NCBI GenBank assembly: GCA_022826485.1
Contig: JAJDUU010000006.1
Span: forward strand, 1 to 64,000
Direction: 5' to 3'
Length of the DNA stretch: 64,000 bases
Source of the DNA: Chloroflexota bacterium
Lineage (GTDB): Bacteria > Chloroflexota > UBA11872
The position numbers and the translations under genes are program-made. Position 1 is the stretch's first letter, and every line of letters starts with the position of its first letter. Positions 17,239-26,291 of the stretch are shown one piece after another. Under the pieces are notes generated by a model. The model had not been told where the DNA came from. It was given only the letters and a program-made list of their open reading frames with translations, and ran no database searches.

Positions 17239-18840
17239 ATGCGAGGTCATGTCGGCCGGCGTCGCGTGCTGGCGCTCGGCGCGACATCGGCGCTGGCCGC
17301 CACGGTCCTGGGCCCCGCCACCTCGCTGCCGGCGAGCGCCGAACCTGCAGCTGCCGCTCCCGAACACGACTTTCCCGTCGAAGACGGCCGCCACTATCCG
17401 CAAGGGAGCGACGAGTCCGGCCGCGGCTACGAAGTCCGCAACGTCGGCGACGCCAAATGGTGGGATGGCTACCGCGGCCTCGGCGGACTGCCGGTGCTGG
17501 GTCCGCCGCGCAGCGCGACATTCGCGGCCAATGGCTTCGAGTATCAGGCCCTGCGCTACGGCCTGCTGCAATGGAAGCCGGGCGAGGGTCGGGTCGTGCT
17601 GGCGAACGCGCTGGAGATCATGGACCGCGCGGGGCTTACCGATTGGCTCCACGTCGCGCGCCAGGTTCCACGCCCCATCGAAGACGACGGCTCGACGTCG
17701 TTCCAGCATGCCGTCGAAATTCGCACCGGCTGGCTCACCGACGACGCAATCCGTGGAGTGTTCGAATCCAATCCTGATCCCATCGGTCGACTCGTCTGGA
17801 CGGCCGACCACGCCCGCGACCGGTGGGGGCTGCCGATGTCCCGGCCCGAGCGCCTGGGGCCATTCGTGGCGCAGCGATTCCAGCGCGGCGTCCTGCAGCA
17901 CTGGATCGAGGAAGTGGAGGGTCTCCCAGCGCCCGGCAGCGTGACGACGGTGCTGCTGGATGAGGTGCTGCGGCACGCCGGCTTAATGCCGGAGGCGGCG
18001 CTCGCTCCCGTCGACTCCGCGGCGGCGGCGACCCAGGCAGCCGGAAACACCCTCGGCGACCAGTTGGAATCCGCCATCACCGCCCGCCTGGTCGGCGAGC
18101 CGGGCAACTGGGCCGTCTATGCGGCGCCTTCGGGATCCGACGCCGAGGTCGCCATCAACGCCGACTCCGTGGTGCGCGCGGCGAGCCTGTGGAAGCTGGT
18201 CGTCCTCGTCGAAGCCTTCCGCCAGCGCGCGGTCATCGGTCTCAGCTTCGACACCATGCTCGAGATGAACCAGAGCGTGCTCGACCGCGTCGATCCTCCG
18301 GCATCGCTCGCGCCCGGCCGGCGCCTCACGATCGCAAACGCGTTGGAACGGACCATGACCTTCAGCGACAACTCGGCGGCCGTCTTGCTTGCCGACCGCA
18401 TCGGCTACGCCAACATGCAGTGGACGCTGGGTCAGCTTGGTCTAACCGCCACCGACGTCCTGACGACCCACCCGGTGACCACGGCGCGCGAGGCGGCCAT
18501 GCTGCTGGAGGTTGCGCTGGGTATGCGGCCCGCGCACTGGTCGCGGACGCTGGACGACGTGCAGGACATGCGCACCCTGCTGCTCGGCGAAACGCGCAAC
18601 AACCGTATTCCCGCCCGCTTGCCCGCGGGGACGCCCGTGGCCCACAAGACCGGCGACCTCGCCGGGATTTCCAACGACGCCGGAGTCGTCTACGTCTCGA
18701 CCGGGCCGGTCACCATCGTGATCCTGGCGCAAGACGTGCCCGCACACGACCGCGCCGAGGCGACGTCGGCCGAGATCGCCGCCATGGTCGTCGGCGGCTA
18801 CGACCCCCAAGTTCTGCAAGGTTCCTCGCCAGCGGGCTGA
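17239..18840 (+). CDS. Exported class A beta-lactamase-fold serine hydrolase with N-terminal repeat module
   Basis: ATG 17239 gives 533 residues. A Tat-like signal (GRRRVLALGATSALAAT) precedes a 180-residue module (about 60-245). This module closely resembles the one in the minus-strand protein at 28463-29815 (GLPMSRPERLGPFVAQRFQR against GLPMSYPETFGPFVVQRFQR). The C-terminal half is a penicillin-recognising fold: S316-L-W-K319 (SxxK), S376-D-N378 (SDN) and K470-T-G472 (KTG). I do not see a clear Omega-loop Glu, so beta-lactam hydrolysis is uncertain; peptidoglycan or ester hydrolysis is equally possible. Confidence 0.85.
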   Translation: MRGHVGRRRVLALGATSALAATVLGPATSLPASAEPAAAAPEHDFPVEDGRHYPQGSDESGRGYEVRNVGDAKWWDGYRGLGGLPVLGPPRSATFAANGFEYQALRYGLLQWKPGEGRVVLANALEIMDRAGLTDWLHVARQVPRPIEDDGSTSFQHAVEIRTGWLTDDAIRGVFESNPDPIGRLVWTADHARDRWGLPMSRPERLGPFVAQRFQRGVLQHWIEEVEGLPAPGSVTTVLLDEVLRHAGLMPEAALAPVDSAAAATQAAGNTLGDQLESAITARLVGEPGNWAVYAAPSGSDAEVAINADSVVRAASLWKLVVLVEAFRQRAVIGLSFDTMLEMNQSVLDRVDPPASLAPGRRLTIANALERTMTFSDNSAAVLLADRIGYANMQWTLGQLGLTATDVLTTHPVTTAREAAMLLEVALGMRPAHWSRTLDDVQDMRTLLLGETRNNRIPARLPAGTPVAHKTGDLAGISNDAGVVYVSTGPVTIVILAQDVPAHDRAEATSAEIAAMVVGGYDPQVLQGSSPAG

Positions 18841-18944
18841 AAGCACGGACGCTCCCGCAAGCTTCGGTGCGCGATCCCACGCACCACCGGGCAACGTGGG
18901 CAGTACCATCGGGGCACAGACACGCGTTGCTCATGGAGCGGACC

Positions 18945-19649
<705 letters not shown>

Positions 19650-19715
19650 CCGGCTGCGTTCGTCGCCCTCGCTACGCCGCCGTACGCTTATGGCGCTGAC
19701 CGCAAGGATTCTCTG

Positions 19716-22700
19716 ATGTCCCTCGATCCGACCTACGCCGACCTGGCGCTCGATCGCGCCGTGGCCGACGTCGACCCGCTGGTGGCCGATCTCATCGAGC
19801 GCGAGCACGCGCGTCAGCGCGACAAGCTCATCCTCATCCCGTCCGAGAGCCTCACGCCCAAGCCGGTGCGGGACGCGCTGGCCTCGCCCTTCACCAGCAT
19901 CTACGCCGAGGGCTATGCGGCGGCCGCCATGATCCGTGAACAGGAGGCGGCGCTGGGGGACCTCGACCGGCAGCTCGCCCGCACCCGTCGTTACGGCGAT
20001 CGCCGCTACTACCAGGGCAATGAGTTCAGCAACCTGGTGGAGGCGCTGGCGCAGCGGCGTTGCGCCGATCGCTTCGCCAACGATCGCGTGGCCGCGGACC
20101 GGCTGTGGGTCAACGTGCAGCCGCTCTCGGGCGCGGCGGCCAATAACGCCGTCGAGGAAGCCCTGCTCGAGCCCGACGACACCATCATGGGCTTGGCCCT
20201 GGCCCACGGCGGGCACCTGAGCCACGGCGCGTCCGTCAACCGGTCAGGACGGCGATTCAAGTCGACCAGCTACCGAATCCCGGGGCCCGACGCGCAGCTC
20301 GACTACGACGAAATCGCGGCGCGCGCCAAGGCCGCCCGCCCCCGGCTCATCATTGCCGGCTATACCTCGTACCCCTGGGCGCCCGACTGGGTACGATTCC
20401 GCGCCATCGCCGACGACGTGGGCGCCCTGCTGATGGCCGACATCTCGCATCCGGCCGGTCTCGTGGTCGCGGGCGCCTATCCCTCGCCGGTGGGCATCGC
20501 CGACGTCGTGACGTTCACCACGCACAAGACGCTGTTCGGCCCGCGCGGCGCCGTGATCCTGTCGCACCGGCGCGACCTGATGCGCGCCATCGATCGCTCG
20601 GTGTTTCCCGGCGAGCAGGGCGGCCCGCACCTCAACAAGATTGCCGCCATGGCGGTCATGTTCAAAATGGCGGCCACCGAGGCCTTCCACCGCACCCAGC
20701 ACCAGATCATTGCCAACGCCCGGACGCTGGTCGACGCCCTGGAAGCCGAGGGCGTGGGCGTGGCCTACGGCGGCACCGATACGCATCTGTTCGTGGTGAA
20801 TCTGCGCCGGGTCGGCGCGCAGGGGGATCTGCGGGGCGAGCCGGCCGTGCGCATGCTGGAAGCCCTCGGCGTGGTGGCCAATCGCAACTCGGTGCCCGGC
20901 GACCGCGGCTTCGCCGCGCCCACGGGTATACGCATGGGCACGCCCTGGCTGACCCAGCGCGGCTACGGCGCGGACGACATGAAGACACTGGCCGGCATCT
21001 TGGCGCGCGCATTTCGCGCCATGCACGGCGTGACCTACAGCGGCCGCAGGACCCCGCGCTACCGCGGTCGCATGGCCTACGACGCCATGCGGTCCTTGCG
21101 TGCGGAGGTGCTCGACTTTGCCCGGCGCGGGCACGCCGAGGGACCGCCCCCCAGCGACCCGCCCACCAGCACTAGCGGCGTCCTGGCGGTTCGCGGCGCT
21201 CGCGCGTTGCCCTTCTTGGACGAGGTCGCCAACCGGCGCGTGCGCGATCTCGAACCGGGGCAGTCGCGTCACGTCGCTCTCGCGGGTCCTCCGGGCAGCG
21301 CACAGGTGAATGCGATGGTGGTCCGACCCGCGGAAGATGCCGAGGTCTCGGCCTGGATCGTCGTCGACCCCGATCGCGCCGTCGAACTGGCCGACTGGCT
21401 CCAGGCGGCCTCGGACGGCTATGTGATCGTCGATCCTAACGAGCCGAGCCGGAAGCTCAGCGGTCCCGTCTCGGTGACCGTGGCCGGCGGCGACGCTGCG
21501 GACGCCCTGGCAAAGTCTGGAGTCGCCGGCGCGCCGCTGCCGGACGCGCCGCCCGACGATGCGTCCCGCCCCTGGTTCGTGGGCCGGCGCCCGGTCGCCG
21601 CCGGCGACGACGGCCCGCAGCCGTTCGAATGGCGCGAGCCCGAGTCCGAGGAGCTGCACCACACGCCGCTGCACCCCTTCCACGCCGAGCACGCGAAAAA
21701 GCTGATCCCCTTCGCCGGCTGGGACATGCCGGTCTGGTACACGAGCATCGCGGCGGAGCACGAGGCCGTGCGGAAGACGGCCGGACTGTTCGACGTGGGG
21801 CACATGGGCGTTTTCGCCGTCTCCGGCCCCGACGCCGCCGAGTTCCTGGACCTCGTCGTCACCGGCAGCGCCACCCGCCTGCGCGTGGGACGTGCGGCCT
21901 ACACCTACCTGCTCGACGCCGACGGCAACTGCCTGGACGACCTCATCATCTATCGCCTGGCCCGCGACCGGTTCATGGCGGTGGTCAACGCGGCCAACGC
22001 GCCGAAGGCTTGGGCCTGGCTGACGGGCGTCAACGACGGCGCCCATCAGGTCATCGCGGGCGACGGCGCCGCCCGATTGCCCGTTCGCGCCGAGCTCCTG
22101 GATCTCAAGAGCCCGGCCGCGGGCGACGCGGCGCGGCTCGACCTGGCGTTCCAGGGGCCGCAGTCGCGCCGGGTGCTGCAGCGGCTGGTCGCCACGGACG
22201 ACGAGCGGCGCGCCCTCGACGCCATGCGCATGAATCACGTCCGCGCCTTCACGCTCGCTGGCGCCGACGTCGAGATTTCTCACACCGGCTATACGGGCGA
22301 GGCGACCGGCTTTGAAATCTTCGTGCACCCCGACGCGGCGCGCACCGTGTGGGACGCGATCCTGGAAGCGGGCGCCCGCGACGGCGTCGTGCCCGTTGGA
22401 CTCGGCGCCCGCGACTCCACGCGCACCGAGGCTGGCTTCCCGCTCTACGGACACGAGCTCGCCGGGCCGCTGGACCTCACGCCCGGCGACGCGGGATTTG
22501 GTCGCTTTGTGAAGGCCTACAAGCCGTTCTTCGTCGGACGCGATCCCTTTGTGCGGCGCGAGGCCGAGCGCAAGTCGGCCATCGTGCGCTTCTCGATCGC
22601 CGACGAGCGGGTGCCGATGGCGCGGCAGGGCGATCCCGTCACGGACCCACGCGGCGCCTGGATCGGCACGGTCACCAGCGCCACCCGCACGTCCAGCGGT

Positions 22701-22880
22701 CGCCAGATCGGCATGGCCCACGTCGGCACCCGGCACACGCGCCGCCGCACCGAGCTCCGCATCTTCGCCGGCGTGTCCGCCCGTCGCGCCAGCCGCCCCC
22801 AATCCCCCGCCGACCTGGCCCCCGGCGGCCGCTACGCCCTCCCCGCCGCCGCCACCGTCATCCGGCGGTTTCGCGGGTAG
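19716..22880 (+). CDS. Fused serine hydroxymethyltransferase - aminomethyltransferase (SHMT-GcvT)
   Basis: One 1054-residue frame joins two folate enzymes. Residues about 1-470 are SHMT: ILIPSESLTPKPVRDALAS, GGHLSHGASVN, and the PLP-lysine K271 in VTFTTHKTLFGPRGAV. Residues about 647-1054 are GcvT: PFAGWDMPVWY, GLFDVGHMG, the catalytic Asp in NCLDDLIIYRL, and GARDSTRTEAG. Residues about 485-640 form a middle segment resembling a degenerate GcvT/YgfZ folate-binding half-domain. SHMT interconverts serine and glycine; GcvT releases methylene-THF from the glycine-derived aminomethyl group. Fusion may channel THF or glycine. No gcvH or gcvP is visible. No riboswitch fits in the 66-bp leader. Confidence 0.93.
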   Translation: MSLDPTYADLALDRAVADVDPLVADLIEREHARQRDKLILIPSESLTPKPVRDALASPFTSIYAEGYAAAAMIREQEAALGDLDRQLARTRRYGDRRYYQGNEFSNLVEALAQRRCADRFANDRVAADRLWVNVQPLSGAAANNAVEEALLEPDDTIMGLALAHGGHLSHGASVNRSGRRFKSTSYRIPGPDAQLDYDEIAARAKAARPRLIIAGYTSYPWAPDWVRFRAIADDVGALLMADISHPAGLVVAGAYPSPVGIADVVTFTTHKTLFGPRGAVILSHRRDLMRAIDRSVFPGEQGGPHLNKIAAMAVMFKMAATEAFHRTQHQIIANARTLVDALEAEGVGVAYGGTDTHLFVVNLRRVGAQGDLRGEPAVRMLEALGVVANRNSVPGDRGFAAPTGIRMGTPWLTQRGYGADDMKTLAGILARAFRAMHGVTYSGRRTPRYRGRMAYDAMRSLRAEVLDFARRGHAEGPPPSDPPTSTSGVLAVRGARALPFLDEVANRRVRDLEPGQSRHVALAGPPGSAQVNAMVVRPAEDAEVSAWIVVDPDRAVELADWLQAASDGYVIVDPNEPSRKLSGPVSVTVAGGDAADALAKSGVAGAPLPDAPPDDASRPWFVGRRPVAAGDDGPQPFEWREPESEELHHTPLHPFHAEHAKKLIPFAGWDMPVWYTSIAAEHEAVRKTAGLFDVGHMGVFAVSGPDAAEFLDLVVTGSATRLRVGRAAYTYLLDADGNCLDDLIIYRLARDRFMAVVNAANAPKAWAWLTGVNDGAHQVIAGDGAARLPVRAELLDLKSPAAGDAARLDLAFQGPQSRRVLQRLVATDDERRALDAMRMNHVRAFTLAGADVEISHTGYTGEATGFEIFVHPDAARTVWDAILEAGARDGVVPVGLGARDSTRTEAGFPLYGHELAGPLDLTPGDAGFGRFVKAYKPFFVGRDPFVRREAERKSAIVRFSIADERVPMARQGDPVTDPRGAWIGTVTSATRTSSGRQIGMAHVGTRHTRRRTELRIFAGVSARRASRPQSPADLAPGGRYALPAAATVIRRFRG

Positions 22881-22900
22881 CTGGGACCTCTTCGCCAACC

Positions 22901-22986
22901 GTCCGTCATTCCGGCGAAAGCCGGAATCCAGATAAAGTTGCGGGCGTATTGGGCGCACCTGGACCCGGGCCTCCGCCGGGGTGACG
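22901..22986. repeat. REP-like palindromes downstream of SHMT-GcvT
   Basis: 22901-22929 is GTCCGTCATTCCGGC-gaaa-GCCGGAATCC, a clean inverted repeat of the window-wide family. A diverged second palindrome (GACCCGGGCCTCCGCCGGGG) lies at about 22962-22981. From here to the MNT gene at 23210 I see no intact gene, only the duplicated 3' end described separately. Confidence 0.75.
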
Positions 22987-23067
22987 AGGGGACCGGCCCT
23001 CAGGCCGCCCATCGCCATTCATCCCGATTTCAGACCTGTGGCGGTCGCTTATAAGCCGGGTCGTCGC

Positions 23068-23120
23068 TAGATCAATAGCGCACACACGGCCGGCAGCCCG
23101 GTGAGCATGCGGTGCCCGGT
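23068..23120 (-). pseudogene. Duplicated 3' end of the BNR-repeat gene
   Basis: Read on the minus strand, this segment encodes MLTGLPAVCALLI and a TAG stop at 23068-23070. The complete gene at 24326-25228 ends TLTGLPAVHALAI and TAA. Amino-acid and nucleotide similarity are clear over the last 12-13 codons and fade upstream. It is the remnant of a second copy, on the other side of the MNT/HEPN pair, in the same orientation. Confidence 0.6.
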
Positions 23121-23209
23121 GAAGGTGGTCCCGAGAGGAGGTTGGGTTACGCTGTGACTAGTCCCACGACGATACGCGACGAAGAACCAGCGTGGGGAAT
23201 ACCCGGCGC

Positions 23210-23560
23210 ATGATGAAGAAGCTCGATAGACGGCCGGTTCGAGGGATGCTCGACCAACGCACCTTGGATGACATCGTTGAGCGCATTGTCGAGGTGGCGG
23301 CGCCGGAGAAGATCATTCTCTTCGGGTCGGCCGCTCGAGGCACGATGGGACGCAACAGCGATGTTGATCTGCTCATCGTCAAGCGCGGTACTGATCTGCG
23401 TAAGCTCACTGGCCAGGTATACCGCCGGCTGCACGGCGTGGGCGCCGCCGTGGATGCGATCATGGTCACTCCCGATGATGTGGAACGGTACCAAGATACC
23501 CACGCATTAGTGATCAAGCCTGCGCTGCAGGAAGGCAGGGTCGTATATGAAGCCTCCTGA
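23210..23560 (+). CDS. MNT-type minimal nucleotidyltransferase (antitoxin-like)
   Basis: From ATG 23210 (GTG 23192 is an alternative) this is a 116-residue protein. ILFGSAARGTMGRNSDVDLL is the GS-x10-DxD nucleotidyltransferase signature. It overlaps the HEPN gene by 14 bp. In MntA/HepT-type systems the nucleotidyltransferase adenylylates and silences the HEPN RNase; the pairing here suggests the same. The gene order (MNT first) is common. Codon use is less GC-rich than the core genes nearby, which fits acquisition. The biochemical role is inferred from family and pairing. Confidence 0.85.
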   Translation: MMKKLDRRPVRGMLDQRTLDDIVERIVEVAAPEKIILFGSAARGTMGRNSDVDLLIVKRGTDLRKLTGQVYRRLHGVGAAVDAIMVTPDDVERYQDTHALVIKPALQEGRVVYEAS

Positions 23561-23939
23561 GCGTTTCCCACCCGCCGATCCCAGAGAATGGCTGAACCGA
23601 GCGCGAAGTAACCTAGCCCGAGCGAAGAACCACATTCCGGGCGTCTATCTTGAAGACCTGTGTTTCGATGCGCAGCAGGCGGCCGAGAAGGCTGTCAAGG
23701 CCGTGATGATTGAGCGCGGCATCGACTTTCCCTACGTTCATGACCTCGCGCATCTGTTGTCGGTGCTTGAGGAAGCTGGTGAGACGATTCCAGAACACAT
23801 CCGTGCAGCAGGAACGCTTACGAACTACTCGTCGACCGCGCGCTACCCCAATATCGGCAGCCCGGTTTCCGTCCAAGAGCATTCGGAAGCTGTAGCAATA
23901 GCTGAATCGGTGGTCCATTGGGCCGAAAGACGCCTATGA
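23547..23939 (+). CDS. HEPN-domain protein (toxin-like partner)
   Basis: The 130-residue all-helical protein has DPREWLNRARSNLARA at the start, CFDAQQAAEKAVKAVMIERG in the second helix and YVHDLAHLLSVLEEAG in the third. These are typical of PF05168-type HEPN proteins, as is the NYSSTARYPN segment near the end. I do not see an obvious R-x4-6-H catalytic motif, so RNase activity should not be assumed. Translation is coupled to the MNT gene. The pair sits between a duplicated gene end and an AT-rich stretch, which suggests a mobile module. Confidence 0.85.
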   Translation: MKPPERFPPADPREWLNRARSNLARAKNHIPGVYLEDLCFDAQQAAEKAVKAVMIERGIDFPYVHDLAHLLSVLEEAGETIPEHIRAAGTLTNYSSTARYPNIGSPVSVQEHSEAVAIAESVVHWAERRL

Positions 23940-24325
23940 TCTCCAGCGATTAATATAGATTGCCGAGACGGCACGCACCTGTTCAGTATCCTTTCACAAT
24001 CCGGTAACACCATTGCTACTCTGCATCACCTGAGTGATTGATGCTTATATCCTGAGAAGATTTCATGATTTCCAATAGTCCACTCGCTGCTCCAAGAACT
24101 CCTTCTGTGCTTCGCAAATTGCCGAATTCTCATTGATCGCCTCCGGAATGCCATCAACATATAGCAGAAATGCAGTTTATTCTTTATTTGTTTGATAAAC
24201 GTAACTCCTAAACTGGAGTGGCTGGCGGACCACATGCCAATCTGTATGTCTGGGTCAGTGTGCTCGTATGTAGTTGGTTGAGTTGGGTGGTTCGTACCTA
24301 TGAGATGGGCTCATTTAGAACACAG
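23940..24325. other. AT-rich stretch without an intact gene
   Basis: About 390 bp are clearly more AT-rich than the surroundings. A 37-codon open stretch on the minus strand (24063-24178; segments LLYVDGIPEAINENSAI and EFLEQRVDYWKS) looks protein-like but has stops on both sides and no start. It may be debris of a foreign gene. Nothing else is recognisable. Confidence 0.4.
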
Positions 24326-25228
24326 TTATATTGCGAGTGCGTGCACGGCCGGCAGCCCCGTCAACGTCTGGGTCCACGTTCGCCCGGCGTCGGCCGAGTT
24401 ATAGAGCGCCCCGTCGGGACCTGCAAATGCCGCGTGGGGGCCATCGGCCACCAGACTGTGCGTGTCGATGTTGCCGTCGAAGTGGTCGGGCAGGCCGTCT
24501 TGGCAGCGCACGAAGGGCTCGTCCCCGTTGAGCGAGCGCCGATACAAAGCCGCATCCTGTCCGCCGGGTCCGCGCGCGACTGAGAGCAGGATCGTGGAGC
24601 CGCTCAGGGCCACGGCGCGGGCATAGGTCGCGTCGAGGCCGGTGGCGTCCATTTCCCACGAGTCGCCCCGGTCGCGCGAATCGGCCAGCCCGCGCGCCGT
24701 GGCCGCTAGCAGCAGGCCCTCATGGCCTGCGGGCGCGATGACTTGGTGCGCGTCGGCGCGGATGTCCAGCGCCGTCGCCTGCCAGGTCGCGCCGTCGTCG
24801 TCCGACCGCAGCACCCCGCCCACGTGCACGTTGGCGTAGAGCGCGCCCTGATCGTCCCTGGCCAGGGAGCGAGTCGCCGGCGGCCCGCCCCACGGCGTGA
24901 ACCAGTGCTCGCGACCCTTGGCCTCATCGAAGCCGGCCACCGGCACGAGCGCCGCGCCGTCCAGCTCTCGGAGATACGCGCCCTCGGTTCCAATAAGAAC
25001 GCCTGCGGGCCCTGGCACGACGCACGTCAGCGCGGGGTCGCTCAGGGCTCCCGCTGAGGCCGCTACCGTCATTCGACCGCCCTTGAGTCGCCAAATCTCG
25101 CGCCCGTCCACGACCATCCACGCGTCATCCGGGCGACCGGCCAGCGCGCGGATCGACCGTCCGCCCAGACCCAGCGACGCGCCCTCGCCGTCTCGCAGGC
25201 CCTCGCGAGTCCCGATGAGCAGCCTCAT
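24326..25228 (-). CDS. BNR/Asp-box beta-propeller protein
   Basis: ATG 25228 has GGAGG 7 nt upstream; 300 residues, no signal peptide. Three Asp-boxes (S-x-D-x-G-x-T/S-W) are visible: RSDDDGATW near residue 141, DSRDRGDSW near 183 and NSADAGRTW near 275. Such boxes cap propeller blades in sialidase-like and YCF48/photosynthesis-assembly-like proteins. No catalytic Arg triad or RIP motif is apparent, so glycosidase activity is not supported. The 3' end is duplicated 1.2 kb downstream, beyond the MNT/HEPN pair. The function is unknown. Confidence 0.78.
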   Translation of the reverse strand: MRLLIGTREGLRDGEGASLGLGGRSIRALAGRPDDAWMVVDGREIWRLKGGRMTVAASAGALSDPALTCVVPGPAGVLIGTEGAYLRELDGAALVPVAGFDEAKGREHWFTPWGGPPATRSLARDDQGALYANVHVGGVLRSDDDGATWQATALDIRADAHQVIAPAGHEGLLLAATARGLADSRDRGDSWEMDATGLDATYARAVALSGSTILLSVARGPGGQDAALYRRSLNGDEPFVRCQDGLPDHFDGNIDTHSLVADGPHAAFAGPDGALYNSADAGRTWTQTLTGLPAVHALAI

Positions 25229-25280
25229 GTCAGCGCCTCCGCCTTGCCGGCTGCTTGCAACCTGGCAGCGTCGGTCGCGC

Positions 25281-26093
25281 TCATCTGGCGGATTCTGCAG
25301 GCGGGATGGGGTTCGCATCCTGGGGCTCGCTCTCGGGCAGGGGGCGGTGGAGGCGCCAGGAATAGCAGGCGTGGCACATGCACTGCGCCGTGTTCGCGCT
25401 GATGTGGGTAAGGCCGTGGAGTCGGTCGCCTTCACGGTCGAACTTAGGCAAGAGTGTGTTGAAATCCCACGCCAGGCCCTTCTCGTAGCTCCCCCACGTG
25501 GCATTGGTCACTAGGTCGGCTGCCTGGAGCAACCGTGTTCGCGAGGCACGGGTGAAGAGCGGAATGTCGGCAAGGTTGCGGGTGCGACTCCATTGCGTGC
25601 CGTCACGCAGAATCCGGTCGCCTAGCGTTTCCAGACGCTCGCGATAGTTCGATTCCGCGACGATCACGAGGCCGCGTTGTGTGTCTCCCAGGTGGTGGCG
25701 CCGACTTAGCATGAGATCAAACCTGCTGATCACGTCCTCGAAGGCGACCTCATATGGGTCGCGGGGAGCAACGTGCACGCGATCCACCACGGTCGCGAAG
25801 AGCACGGGATGGGGCGAGTCACGCAGAGCGGCATATGCGGCCACCAGCAACTCACGGCGCTCCGACCCTGTTAGCTGGTCGTATGGCGCCCGTGCGCGCT
25901 CCCCCTCCCTGACGCGAAGGGGCGATGCGTGGAGCTCAACCGAGGCGTGCGTTTCGGGATAGAAGCGCTGTACGATCGCATCCAGGTCTTGCTGGAGCCA
26001 ATACGCACTGCGCTCAAAGATCGCAAGACCGCCCACAACGACATGACTGGTGCCGGGATGTGTACCGGCTTCATCCAGGTACAGCAATTGCAC
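25281..26093 (-). CDS. DUF3800 protein
   Basis: The 270-residue protein starts at GTG with QLLYLDEAGTHPG, the first acidic strand (YxDExG) of DUF3800. The second acidic region is VIVAESN and the C-terminal one RLLQAADLVTNA. This pattern resembles an RNase H-like metal site, and DUF3800 genes are frequent in genomic islands and near defence genes. A Cys-rich end (CMCHACYSW) is notable. The activity of this family is not established. It lies beside the BNR gene on the same strand in the accessory patch. Confidence 0.82.
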   Translation of the reverse strand: MQLLYLDEAGTHPGTSHVVVGGLAIFERSAYWLQQDLDAIVQRFYPETHASVELHASPLRVREGERARAPYDQLTGSERRELLVAAYAALRDSPHPVLFATVVDRVHVAPRDPYEVAFEDVISRFDLMLSRRHHLGDTQRGLVIVAESNYRERLETLGDRILRDGTQWSRTRNLADIPLFTRASRTRLLQAADLVTNATWGSYEKGLAWDFNTLLPKFDREGDRLHGLTHISANTAQCMCHACYSWRLHRPLPESEPQDANPIPPAESAR

Positions 26094-26291
26094 GAAAACA
26101 TCTCCGGGACTGGAAATATCGAACGGGCGACCTGAGAGGCCGCCCGTATAGCGCGGACAAAATTTCTGTGCGTTGCAGCCGGCTGGGCGTGAGCCCTACG
26201 GACCTACGGTACCCGAGCAGTCCTGCCAGCCACCATGATCGTCCGTGGCGATACGGTGAATGTCAAGTGCCCGAAGCGTCGGCTATGACGG

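Noticed and set aside
19650-19715. Glycine riboswitch before SHMT-GcvT
   Set aside because: Only 66 bp are available and no tandem aptamer-like structure is visible.
20244-23018. A 924-codon open frame on the minus strand opposite SHMT-GcvT
   Set aside because: It is a high-GC shadow of a strongly conserved gene; the product is Gly/Arg/Ala noise with no domain.
24026-24235. 69-codon minus-strand ORF in the AT-rich gap
   Set aside because: No SD, no domain, Arg/Ser/His-rich; another frame of the same DNA looks more protein-like.
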